From: an uncultured Selenomonadales bacterium
Lineage (GTDB): Bacteria; Bacillota; Negativicutes; Selenomonadales; Selenomonadaceae
Length of the DNA: 13,103 bases
Assembly (NCBI GenBank): GCA_947167555.1
Contig: CAMVIO010000033.1
Coordinates: 1 to 13,103, forward strand
Direction: 5' to 3'
The translations under genes were made by a program, and so were the position numbers. Positions 1 to 6,210 of this stretch are shown piece by piece (position 1 is the first letter of the stretch; the number at the start of each line of letters is the position of its first letter). The notes beneath the pieces were generated by a model, which had not been told where the DNA came from, ran no database searches, and saw nothing but the letters and a program-made list of their open reading frames with translations.

Positions 1-2
1 AC

Positions 3-89
3 TTCACCGCCACCGCCCGCTTCCCCTGGCCCCGCACCTTCGAGATCGACCTTCGAATAAATAATCTTCGCTTGTACAGAGAAGATTGA
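3..89 (+). CDS. possible 3' end of a convergent gene, product unknown (partial)
   Basis: Reading from base 3, the plus strand stays open to a TGA at 87-89, giving about 28 residues that end in LRLYRED. The first 16 codons all have C or G in the third position, as the real genes in this window tend to, while the other two plus frames do not show this. The last ten or so codons are AT-richer, so the call is weak; a frame ending at the TAA at 58-60 is the alternative. If real, the gene enters from the left edge and converges on the biotin-carrier operon, with the hairpin at 107-138 between them. I do not recognise the product. Confidence 0.3.
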   Translation, partial: FTATARFPWPRTFEIDLRINNLRLYRED

Positions 90-106
90 TTCTCCAAAAG
101 GTATAG

Positions 107-138
107 AAAAAGCGCCCTCCCGCAGGAGAGCGCTTTTT
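107..138 (-). terminator. intrinsic terminator ending the mmdA-mmdC operon
   Basis: A 14-bp stem (AAAAAGCGC, one C/A mismatch, then CTCC) closes on a 4-base loop at 121-124. It begins 12 bases past the biotin-carrier stop codon. On the minus-strand transcript the stem ends in UUUUU. The plus-strand transcript also ends in a U-run (CGCTTTTTATTT), so the element could stop transcription from both sides. Confidence 0.85.
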
Positions 139-150
139 ATTTGGCTTGGA

Positions 151-555
151 TTAGCCGAGGATGATGAGAGCGTCGCCGGCCTTGACCGTCTGACCCTCAG
201 AAACGTTGACAGCCTTGACCGTCGCATCAGCGTCAGCAAGGATCTCGTTCTGCATCTTCATAGCCTCGAGCATCATCATGTTCTCGCCAGCCTTGACCTG
301 CTGACCCTCTTTGACGAGGACCTTCAGGATCTTACCAGGCATCGGAGCGTTGATGGCATGCTCGCCAGCGCCAGCGGCCTTAGCAGCCGGAGCGGCCGGA
401 GCCGGAGCCGGAGCCGGTGCCGGAGCCGGAGCAGCGGCCGGGGCCGGAGCAGCAGCGCGCGGAGCAGCAGCTACCGGAGCAGCGGAACCGCCGACTTCCT
501 CAACCTCAACAGCATAGGAACTTCCATTTACAGTAATGTTAAATTTTTTTGCCAC
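151..555 (-). CDS. mmdC: biotin carrier subunit of methylmalonyl-CoA decarboxylase / carboxyltransferase
   Basis: This 134-residue protein carries the biotin that shuttles the carboxyl group of methylmalonyl-CoA. It has a short N-terminal segment (about 1-24), a flexible Ala/Pro-rich linker (about 25-62, with a run of Ala-Pro repeats) and a C-terminal biotinyl domain (about 65-134). The biotin-accepting lysine is K100 in the AMKM motif (98-101). Length and layout match MmdC of Veillonella and the 1.3S subunit of propionibacterial transcarboxylase. I chose the GTG start at 555: GGAGGG sits 7 bases upstream and the product begins MAKKFN. The longer frame from a TTG at 570 would place the Shine-Dalgarno inside the gene. 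It lies 128 bases after mmdA, in the same direction, and is closed by the terminator at 107-138. It needs biotin ligase, which is not in this window. Family is certain; the parent enzyme is less so. Confidence 0.93.
   Translation of the reverse strand: MAKKFNITVNGSSYAVEVEEVGGSAAPVAAAPRAAAPAPAAAPAPAPAPAPAPAAPAAKAAGAGEHAINAPMPGKILKVLVKEGQQVKAGENMMMLEAMKMQNEILADADATVKAVNVSEGQTVKAGDALIILG
396..431. repeat. six tandem hexamers encoding the Ala-Pro linker of the biotin carrier
   Basis: On the plus strand CCGGAG occurs as six back-to-back hexamers, the fourth reading CCGGTG. On the coding strand this gives alternating Ala and Pro codons. Related, less regular units flank it on both sides (about 384-480). 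Such a tract can gain or lose six bases without a frameshift, so linker length could vary between strains. Confidence 0.8.
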
Positions 556-599
556 TTGGATTCCCTCCAAAATTGTTATTTTTTATTTGAACGCGGGCA

Positions 600-625
600 C
601 TGACCGCGCCTTGCGGCACGGTCAG
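600..625 (-). other. intercistronic hairpin with GCAA tetraloop between mmdA and mmdC
   Basis: The minus-strand RNA forms an 11-bp stem (CTGACCGTGCC with GGCGCGGTCAG, one G-U pair) closed by GCAA, a stable GNRA loop. No U-run follows, so it is unlikely to terminate; a role in mRNA processing or protection is inferred. A smaller 6-bp hairpin (TTCCGC/GCGGAA) sits just upstream at about 656-672. The 128-base spacer has no convincing small ORF for a delta or epsilon subunit. Confidence 0.6.
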
Positions 626-683
626 GCCGCATCGTCCACAGAGATACACTGCTCTTCCGCTTTCGGCGGAAAAAGCTCGCCGA

Positions 684-2213
684 TTAAAGCGGAATGTTGC
701 CGTGCTTCTTCGCCGGACCGACTTCGCGCTTCGTAGCCAGCATGTTCAGGGACTGGATGATGCGCGGACGAGTCTCTTTCGGCTCGATGACATAGTCGAC
801 ATAGCCGCGCTCCGCAGCCTTGTACGGAGTAGCAAACTCGGCGACATAGTCCGCAGTCTTCTGCTCCTTGTCCGGATCCTTGCGGAAGATGATGTTCGCA
901 GCGCCCGCCGGGCCCATAACCGCGATCTCGGAGGACGGCCAAGCGATGACCTGATCCGCGCCGACTTCGCGGGAGCACATGGCGATGTAGGATCCGCCGT
1001 AGGACTTGCGAAGGATGACCGTGATCTTGGGAACCGTCGCCTCGGAATACGCATAGAGCATCTTCGCGCCGTGGCGGATAATGCCCTTGTACTCCTGATC
1101 CGTGCCCGGCAGGAAGCCCGGGACGTCGACGAGGTTCAGCAGAGGAATGTTGAACGCGTCGCAGAAGCGGATGAAGCGCGAGCTCTTGTCGGAAGCGTCA
1201 ACGTCGAGGCAGCCCGCCATGACGTTCGGCTGGTTCGCGATGATGCCGACCGTGCGGCCATCGAAGCGCGCGAAGCAGGTGATGATGTTCTTCGCGAAAT
1301 GCTCATGCACTTCGTAGAACTCGCCGTTGTCGGCGATCATCTTGATGACGTCCTTCATGTTGTACGGAGCATTCGGGTTGTCCGGAATGATCGTGTTCAA
1401 GCCTTCGTCCATACGGAGCGGGCTGTCGCCGGTCTCAACAAGCGGGGTCTCCTCCATGTTGTTGCTCGGCAGGAAGGAGAGCAGGTAACGGATCTGCTTG
1501 ATGCAGTCCTCGTCGTTCTCAGCCGCGAAGTGCGCAACGCCGGAAACCGTGTTGTGCGTCATAGCGCCGCCGAGCTGCTCAGCCGTGATCTCCTCGCCGG
1601 TAACCGTCTTGATAACGGCCGGGCCGGTGATGAACATCTGGCTGGTATTCTTGACCATGTAAATGAAGTCGGTGATGGCCGGGGAATAAACCGCGCCGCC
1701 GGCAGACGGACCCATGATCGCGGAAATCTGCGGAACAACGCCCGAAGCAGCCGTGTTGCGGAAGAAGATTCCGCCGTAGCCGGACAGCGCGTCAACAGCT
1801 TCCTGGATACGAGCTCCGCCGGAGTCGTTCAGACCGACGCAGGGAGCGCCCATCTTCATGGCAAGATCCTGGACTTTCCAGATCTTGTGCGCGTGTTTCT
1901 CACCGAGGGAGCCACCCTCAACGGTGAAGTCCTGCGCGAACGCGTAAACGAGACGGCCGTCGACCGTGCCGTAGCCGCAGACAACGCCTTCGCCCGGGAG
2001 CTCTTTCTTGTCCTGGCCGAAGTTCACGCAGCGGTGGTGAACGAGAGCATCGAGCTCGACGAAGGTGCCTTCGTCAAACAGGAGATCGAGGCGCTCGTGG
2101 GCAGTCAGCTTGCCTTTGCTGTGCTGCTTCTCGATGGCTTTCTCTCCGCCGCCCATGCGGACGTGCTCGATTTTCTCCTTCGCCTGTTTGATTCTTTCCT
2201 GAACAGTAGCCAT
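684..2213 (-). CDS. mmdA: methylmalonyl-CoA decarboxylase alpha subunit (biotin-dependent carboxyltransferase)
   Basis: A 509-residue carboxyltransferase of the propionyl-CoA carboxylase beta / MmdA / transcarboxylase 12S family; Veillonella MmdA has a similar length. It moves the carboxyl group of (S)-methylmalonyl-CoA onto biotin of the carrier, releasing propionyl-CoA. Two crotonase-like halves are visible. The N-half carries SGGARIQEAV (131-140) and MGPSAGGAVYSPA (167-179), a glycine-rich oxyanion-hole loop. The C-half carries VDVPGFLPGTDQEY (362-375), YGGSYIAM (405-412) and GADQVIAWP (418-426). The ATG has AGGAGGT 5 bases upstream. It is separated from the epimerase by 213 bases holding a probable promoter, so it may be transcribed both with the upstream genes and separately. 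Without the membrane subunits nearby, a soluble transcarboxylase or a carboxylase beta role remains possible, but pathway context favours methylmalonyl-CoA. Confidence 0.93.
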   Translation of the reverse strand: MATVQERIKQAKEKIEHVRMGGGEKAIEKQHSKGKLTAHERLDLLFDEGTFVELDALVHHRCVNFGQDKKELPGEGVVCGYGTVDGRLVYAFAQDFTVEGGSLGEKHAHKIWKVQDLAMKMGAPCVGLNDSGGARIQEAVDALSGYGGIFFRNTAASGVVPQISAIMGPSAGGAVYSPAITDFIYMVKNTSQMFITGPAVIKTVTGEEITAEQLGGAMTHNTVSGVAHFAAENDEDCIKQIRYLLSFLPSNNMEETPLVETGDSPLRMDEGLNTIIPDNPNAPYNMKDVIKMIADNGEFYEVHEHFAKNIITCFARFDGRTVGIIANQPNVMAGCLDVDASDKSSRFIRFCDAFNIPLLNLVDVPGFLPGTDQEYKGIIRHGAKMLYAYSEATVPKITVILRKSYGGSYIAMCSREVGADQVIAWPSSEIAVMGPAGAANIIFRKDPDKEQKTADYVAEFATPYKAAERGYVDYVIEPKETRPRIIQSLNMLATKREVGPAKKHGNIPL

Positions 2214-2242
2214 ATTCTACCTCCTAAAGGGTATTATATTTT

Positions 2243-2255
2243 GGTAAAGTTTACC
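2243..2255. promoter_or_regulatory. 13-bp palindrome in the mmdA leader, candidate operator
   Basis: GGTAAAGTTTACC is a perfect inverted repeat around a central base. It lies immediately downstream of the expected transcription start of the promoter at 2264-2292 and about 18 bases before the mmdA ribosome binding site. That is a typical place for a repressor to bind. I cannot match it to a known regulator, and it does not resemble the BirA operator I know. Confidence 0.4.
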
Positions 2256-2263
2256 CACGCTCT

Positions 2264-2292
2264 ATTTTGCACGATAATCCAATTTTTTGCAA
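2264..2292 (-). promoter_or_regulatory. probable sigma-70 promoter for mmdA-mmdC
   Basis: On the minus strand TTGCAA (2287-2292) and CAAAAT (2264-2269) are separated by 17 bases; each matches consensus at four of six positions. The surrounding DNA is strongly AT-rich (about 2226-2350), unlike the GC-rich genes around it. The start would fall near 2257, giving a leader of roughly 45 nt before the ATG at 2213. Confidence 0.45.
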
Positions 2293-2355
2293 GCATTTTC
2301 TGAAAAATATTTGAAAAAAATTTGAAAAACCGACAAAAAGATGAATTCCAAGAAC

Positions 2356-2397
2356 CAATCATACCCCATAGCCGTCTTCCGGTATGGGGCATGATTG
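2356..2397 (-). terminator. long hairpin after the epimerase gene, possible weak or partial terminator
   Basis: CAATCATACCCCATA pairs with TATGGGGCATGATTG (15 bp, one A/C mismatch), continued by CCG/CGG after a bulged base, around a 5-base loop. It begins 30 bases past the epimerase stop. No U-run follows at once on the minus strand; T-rich stretches start about 15 bases further on. It may separate the upstream genes from mmdA, or act as a partial terminator or processing site. Confidence 0.5.
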
Positions 2398-2426
2398 ATT
2401 TTCATTCAGTATTCGCTTGCAAGTGC

Positions 2427-2867
2427 TCAGTAAGCCTCGCGTTTGTCGCGGAGCTCGCAGATCTCGAGCAGGATGCCGCCCGTGGATTTCGGATGGATGA
2501 ACGCGATGTCCGCTCCGCCCGCGCCACGACGAGCCTTCTTGTCAATCATCTTGACGCCCTTTTCCTGAAGCTCTTCGATAGCGGCGTCGATGTTGTCAAC
2601 GCGCAGCGCGACGTGCTGGATGCCGCCCTTGCCGCCGTTGCCTTCCATCCACTTCGCAATCGGGCTGTCCGGAGCCGTCGCGACGAGCAGCTCAACCTGG
2701 CTGCCGTTCCACATCGGATGGAACACCGTCGTAACCTTCTGCTCAGCAACCGTCTCTTTGCCGCTGCAGGGAACGCCCATGCACTCAGCCCAGAACTTGC
2801 TGCCCTCATCGAGATCGGCACAGGCCACGCCAAGATGGTCTACGCCCAGAACGTGAAACTTGCTCAT
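2427..2867 (-). CDS. mce: methylmalonyl-CoA epimerase
   Basis: A 146-residue vicinal-oxygen-chelate (glyoxalase-fold) protein that interconverts (R)- and (S)-methylmalonyl-CoA, linking the mutase product to the stereoisomer used by MmdA. Two beta-alpha-beta-beta-beta repeats are evident: VDHLGVACADL near the start and GIQHVALRVDNID at 82-94. Probable metal ligands are H11, E59 (in QVELL), H85 and E135 (in GILLEIC); these line up with H12, Q65, H91 and E141 of the Propionibacterium enzyme. The DSPIAKWMEGNGGKGGIQH stretch (67-85) is typical of the family. I chose the ATG at 2867, with GGGAGG 8 bases upstream, over a longer frame reaching 2954 whose extra 29 residues have no family match. It lies 83 bases after meaB. 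Confidence 0.95.
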   Translation of the reverse strand: MSKFHVLGVDHLGVACADLDEGSKFWAECMGVPCSGKETVAEQKVTTVFHPMWNGSQVELLVATAPDSPIAKWMEGNGGKGGIQHVALRVDNIDAAIEELQEKGVKMIDKKARRGAGGADIAFIHPKSTGGILLEICELRDKREAY

Positions 2868-2950
2868 GTGAATTCCTCCCATTTTGTTTTTATTTTTGGA
2901 ACAGCCATCAGCATTAGGCTGTATGGCCATTTTCCATCCACGGTGTTTTC

Positions 2951-3892
2951 TCATTTCAGCATATTCTCCATAACACCATTGACTACCGTATACGGATCGG
3001 TCTTGCGCGATTTGATTTCTTCGACGTACCCGTCGATTTTCCCGCTGTCCACGAGTTTATGACGCACATATTGGCCAATCTTGGCGTCAAGAAGATCCAA
3101 CATCTCATTTTTCGCCCGCTCGGTACGCCTTACAGTCAACTGCCCGTTTTCCTCGATATGGGTCCGATGCTTGTGGAACGTATCGACAACTTCCGTTATG
3201 CCGATGTTCTGGTTCGCAACCGCTTTCAGGATCGGCGGCCGCCAATCCTTCATCACACCGTCCAGGTCGAGCATCATGTTGAGCTCGGTCTGAAGCTTGT
3301 CAGCTCCGTCATGGTCGGCTTTGTTGATCGTGAAAATGTCGCCAATCTCCAAAATGCCTGCCTTGATCGCCTGAATATCATCGCCCATGCCCGGGATCAG
3401 GACAACCATCGTCGTATCCGCCGCTTTCACGATGTCGACTTCGGACTGGCCAACGCCGACAGTCTCAACGAAAATAACGTCCACGCCAAAAGCGTCCATG
3501 ACCTTGACGGCGTCCGCCGTCTTGTGCGAGAGTCCTCCGAGACTTCCGCGAGTGCCCATGCTGCGGATGAATACGCCCTCATCCATCGCAAGGTCGTTCA
3601 TGCGGATACGGTCACCGAGAATCGCGCCGCCAGAGAACGGGCTGGTCGGGTCAATTGCTATGATGCCAACTGTTTTTCCGCGCGAGCGGAATTCCTTTGC
3701 CAATTTGTCGGTAAGCGTGCTCTTTCCCGCGCCTGGTGGGCCCGTGATGCCGAGGACATACGCGTTGCCTGTATGCGGGTAAAGCTGCTTCATGATCTCT
3801 GTCGCGTTCTCACGCTCGTTTTCAATAGCCGTGATAGCCTTCGCCAGCGCAAGACGGTTACCCTTCAGGACTTCATCAGCTATGTTCTCCAT
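2951..3892 (-). CDS. meaB: MeaB-type G-protein chaperone of methylmalonyl-CoA mutase
   Basis: A 313-residue GTPase of the MeaB/ArgK family in the G3E class (named ArgK in older annotations). It gates cofactor loading and protects the mutase from loss of adenosylcobalamin. Visible motifs are Walker A GPPGAGKS (51-58), the DPTSPFSGGAILGDRIRM segment (81-98), the switch region FVETVGVGQSE (141-151) and NKAD (190-193) for guanine recognition. The C-terminal region (about 255-313) fits the dimerisation arm. The ATG at 3892 has AAGGTGG 7 bases upstream. A longer frame from a TTG at 3931 would run through the stem of the hairpin at 3917-3960 and is rejected. Its place right after the two mutase subunits is classical and makes the partner clear. 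Confidence 0.96.
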   Translation of the reverse strand: MENIADEVLKGNRLALAKAITAIENERENATEIMKQLYPHTGNAYVLGITGPPGAGKSTLTDKLAKEFRSRGKTVGIIAIDPTSPFSGGAILGDRIRMNDLAMDEGVFIRSMGTRGSLGGLSHKTADAVKVMDAFGVDVIFVETVGVGQSEVDIVKAADTTMVVLIPGMGDDIQAIKAGILEIGDIFTINKADHDGADKLQTELNMMLDLDGVMKDWRPPILKAVANQNIGITEVVDTFHKHRTHIEENGQLTVRRTERAKNEMLDLLDAKIGQYVRHKLVDSGKIDGYVEEIKSRKTDPYTVVNGVMENMLK

Positions 3893-3916
3893 AAATGCAC
3901 CACCTTCAGCAATATA

Positions 3917-3960
3917 AAGGTTTGCCCTCAATGAAATGAATTCAAAGAGGGCAAATCCTT
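3917..3960 (-). other. intercistronic hairpin upstream of meaB
   Basis: TTTGCCCTC (3921-3929) and GAGGGCAAA (3947-3955) pair perfectly over 9 bp. AAGG/CCTT extends the stem beyond a one-base bulge, and the loop is 17 bases. It starts 12 bases after the stop of the B12-binding subunit and ends 11 bases before the meaB ribosome binding site. The following sequence (TATATTGC) is too poor in U for a strong terminator. A role in lowering or protecting downstream message is inferred. Confidence 0.6.
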
Positions 3961-3971
3961 ACTGTTGCAAA

Positions 3972-4364
3972 TTATTTCTTGACGTTCTCGTTAATGAACT
4001 TAACGATGTCGCCAGTCGGGGTGCCCGGCGTGAAGACCTCAGCGATGCCAGCCTGTTTCAGAGCCGGGATATCGCCGTCAGGAATAACGCCGCCGCCAAT
4101 GATCAGGGTGTCCTTCATGCCCTTCTCACGGACGAGGTTGACAACCTTCGGGAAGAGGTGCGGATGCGCACCGGAAAGGATGCTCATCGCAACAACATTG
4201 ACGTCCTCATCGGCAGCCGCCTGAGCAATCTGCTCCGGCGTCTGACGGAGGCCCGTGTAGATAACCTCAAAACCGGCGTCGCGCAAAGCGCGGGCGACAA
4301 CCTTAGCGCCACGATCATGACCATCCAGACCAGGCTTAGCAACTAAAACTCTGATTTTATCCAT
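3972..4364 (-). CDS. mcmB: methylmalonyl-CoA mutase, cobalamin-binding subunit
   Basis: A 130-residue stand-alone B12-binding domain that supplies adenosylcobalamin to the catalytic subunit encoded upstream. The base-off/His-on signature DGHDRG (14-19) provides the lower axial histidine (H16). It is followed by SILSG (61-65) and IIGGGVIPDGD (88-98), the other B12-contact segments of the Rossmann-like fold. Nothing beyond this domain is present. In P. shermanii and human enzymes the domain is fused to the C-terminus of the catalytic chain; here it is split, as in archaea and several anaerobes. The ATG at 4364 has TGGAGGG about 9 bases upstream. It lies 95 bases after mcmA and 79 before meaB. 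Gene symbol usage differs between organisms. Confidence 0.95.
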   Translation of the reverse strand: MDKIRVLVAKPGLDGHDRGAKVVARALRDAGFEVIYTGLRQTPEQIAQAAADEDVNVVAMSILSGAHPHLFPKVVNLVREKGMKDTLIIGGGVIPDGDIPALKQAGIAEVFTPGTPTGDIVKFINENVKK

Positions 4365-4396
4365 TATTCTATTCCCTCCAACTTAGATTCAGCTTC

Positions 4397-4417
4397 GTGC
4401 GCGAGCGTTCCGCGCAC
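4397..4417 (-). other. intercistronic hairpin between mcmA and mcmB
   Basis: GTGCGCG and CGCGCAC form a perfect 7-bp GC-rich stem around a 7-base loop, about 26 bases upstream of the mcmB ribosome binding site. No U-run follows it in the minus direction, so termination is unlikely. Confidence 0.5.
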
Positions 4418-4451
4418 TCCGCATTTGCAAAACTCGAGTGTTGAGAAACCG

Positions 4452-4467
4452 GCCTGTGATTACAGGC
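4452..4467 (-). other. small hairpin across the mcmA stop codon
   Basis: GCCTGT and ACAGGC pair over 6 bp around a 4-base loop, and the mcmA TAA (4460-4462) falls in the loop and stem. It has no U-run. It forms a pair with the hairpin at 4397-4417 in the same spacer. Short enough to be chance. Confidence 0.35.
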
Positions 4468-6139
4468 TGACATGAGCCTCATAGAGACCGAAGACTTCGC
4501 GCATGACGTTGCAGATTTCGCCGAGCGTAGCATACGTCTTGACAGCCTTCAGGATATGCGGCATGAGGTTCTCGCTCTCGTCCTTCTTGCAAGCTTCCTT
4601 CAATTCCGCAAGAGCAGCCTTGACAGCCTCGTTGTCGCGGCCCTTGGTCATCTTGTTGATCGGCTTGCCGGCCTTCAGGTCAGCCAGCTTCTTGCACTGC
4701 TCAACGCCAACGGAAGCGTCGACCTTCAGGAGGCCCTTCGGCGGCTCTTCTTCCTGGGTGTACTCGTTGACGCCGACGATGATGCGGCGCTTGTTCTCGA
4801 CATCCATCTGCCACTTGTAGGCCGAATCCTGGATTTCCTTCTGGATGTAGCCCTTCTCGATAGCAGCGACGGCACCGCCGAGCTCGTCGATCTTCTTGAT
4901 GTAATCCCAAGCTTCCTTCTCGATGCGGTCGGTCATAGCCTCTACATAGTAGGAGCCAGCCAGCGGATCGATGACGTCGGCCAGGCCGCTCTCGTTCGCG
5001 ACGATCTGCTGCGTGCGAAGAGCGATGGTAACGGACTCGGTCGTCGGCAGAGCCAGCGCCTCATCCTTGGAGTTCGTGTGGAGGGACTGCGTGCCGCCCA
5101 TAACAGCTGCTGCCGTCTGGAGAGCAACGCGGACGATGTTGTTGTTCGGCTGCTGCGCCGTCAGCATCGAGCCAGCCGTCTGGGTATGAACGCGGAGCAT
5201 CATGGACTTCGGCTTCTTCGCACCGAAGCGCTCCTTCATGACTTTCGCCCAAACGCGGCGGGAAGCGCGGAACTTCGCAACCTCTTCGAGAACGTTGTTG
5301 TGAGCGTTCCAGAAGAAGGACAGACGGCCCGCGAAATCGTCGACGTTCATGCCAGCCTTGATAGCGGCGTCAACGTAAGCGATACCATCGGCAATCGTGA
5401 AAGCGATTTCCTGCGAAGCGGTGGAACCAGCCTCACGGATATGATAACCGGAGATCGAGATCGTGTTCCACTTCGGAACGTTCTTCGAGCAATACTCGAA
5501 GATGTTCGTGATGATACGCATGGACGGCTTCGGCGGGAAGATGTACGTGCCGCGGGCAGCATACTCTTTCAGGATATCATTCTGGATCGTGCCGCGCAGC
5601 TGGTCAGCCGGAACGCCCTGCTCCTCAGCGACAGCGATGTACATGCAGAGGAGGACGGACGCCGGGGCGTTGATCGTCATCGAGGTCGAAACCTTGCCAA
5701 GATCGATCTGGTCGAACAGGACTTCCATATCGGCCAGGGAGTCGATGGCAACGCCGACCTTACCGACCTCGCCCTCAGAAATCGGATCATCGGAGTCATA
5801 ACCAATCTGCGTCGGAAGATCGAAAGCGCAGGAAAGGCCCGTGCCGCCGTTCGCGATCAGATAACGATAACGCTCGTTGGAAGCCTTCGCCGTCGAGAAG
5901 CCGGCATACATACGCATGGTCCAGAAACGGCCGCGATACATGGTCGGCTGAACACCACGCGTGAACGGATACTGACCGGGGAAGCCGATCTTTTCATTGT
6001 ACTCGTCTGCGCCCGCAACATCCAGCGGCGTGTAGAGGCGCTGCTCCGGCAGATGCTTGCGCTCCGGAGTCTTCTCGATAGCTTTCGCTACGGCAGCTTC
6101 GTACTTTTCGAGTTCAGCTTTGATCTTTTCATTGCTCAT
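4460..6139 (-). CDS. mcmA: methylmalonyl-CoA mutase, catalytic (large) subunit
   Basis: A 559-residue TIM-barrel subunit that interconverts succinyl-CoA and (R)-methylmalonyl-CoA by an adenosylcobalamin radical mechanism. Residues expected for this substrate are present: Y78 in RMYAGF and R196 in ARGTYIFPP (matching Y89 and R207 of the Propionibacterium enzyme), plus Y232-H233 in ISGYHIREAG (Y243/H244). Isobutyryl-CoA mutases have Phe and Gln at the first two sites, so this is a true MCM. The CoA channel region (PTMYRGRFWTMR, 66-77) and QPNNNIVRVALQ are intact. The chain ends where the fused B12 domain of single-chain enzymes would start; that domain is the next gene. The ATG at 6139 has AGGAGGG about 10 bases upstream. 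It lies 71 bases after the CoA-transferase in the same operon. Confidence 0.97.
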   Translation of the reverse strand: MSNEKIKAELEKYEAAVAKAIEKTPERKHLPEQRLYTPLDVAGADEYNEKIGFPGQYPFTRGVQPTMYRGRFWTMRMYAGFSTAKASNERYRYLIANGGTGLSCAFDLPTQIGYDSDDPISEGEVGKVGVAIDSLADMEVLFDQIDLGKVSTSMTINAPASVLLCMYIAVAEEQGVPADQLRGTIQNDILKEYAARGTYIFPPKPSMRIITNIFEYCSKNVPKWNTISISGYHIREAGSTASQEIAFTIADGIAYVDAAIKAGMNVDDFAGRLSFFWNAHNNVLEEVAKFRASRRVWAKVMKERFGAKKPKSMMLRVHTQTAGSMLTAQQPNNNIVRVALQTAAAVMGGTQSLHTNSKDEALALPTTESVTIALRTQQIVANESGLADVIDPLAGSYYVEAMTDRIEKEAWDYIKKIDELGGAVAAIEKGYIQKEIQDSAYKWQMDVENKRRIIVGVNEYTQEEEPPKGLLKVDASVGVEQCKKLADLKAGKPINKMTKGRDNEAVKAALAELKEACKKDESENLMPHILKAVKTYATLGEICNVMREVFGLYEAHVSL

Positions 6140-6197
6140 AATGGGTTTACCCTCCTATTTTTATTTGTTCGCCAATAACGTCTGATGAATTATCTAC

Positions 6198-6210
6198 GAG
6201 GCCGCGCCTC
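6198..6210 (-). other. small GC hairpin right after the CoA-transferase stop codon
   Basis: GAGGC and GCCTC pair over 5 bp around a 3-base loop, directly adjoining the stop codon at 6211-6213. It is too short for confidence alone; it is listed because hairpins recur at every junction of this operon. Confidence 0.3.

Noticed and set aside
556..570. TTG start for the biotin carrier at 570
   Set aside because: The Shine-Dalgarno GGAGGG would be inside the gene; the GTG at 555 is correctly spaced from it.
702..2303. Plus-strand open frame of 533 codons opposite mmdA
   Set aside because: It is the complement of a gene with clear family motifs; long antisense frames arise from the GC-rich codon use. 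Its translation is rich in Arg, Asp and Val with no domain I recognise.
2868..2954. 29-residue N-terminal extension of the epimerase
   Set aside because: The ATG at 2867 has a good Shine-Dalgarno and the product then starts at the family's usual point; the extension begins at the end of meaB and lacks conservation features.
3059..3934. Plus-strand frame of 291 codons opposite meaB
   Set aside because: Antisense shadow; meaB shows all its GTPase motifs on the other strand.
4472..6178. Plus-strand open frame of 568 codons opposite mcmA
   Set aside because: Same artefact: mirror of a well-conserved gene, no recognisable protein features, no suitable ribosome binding site.
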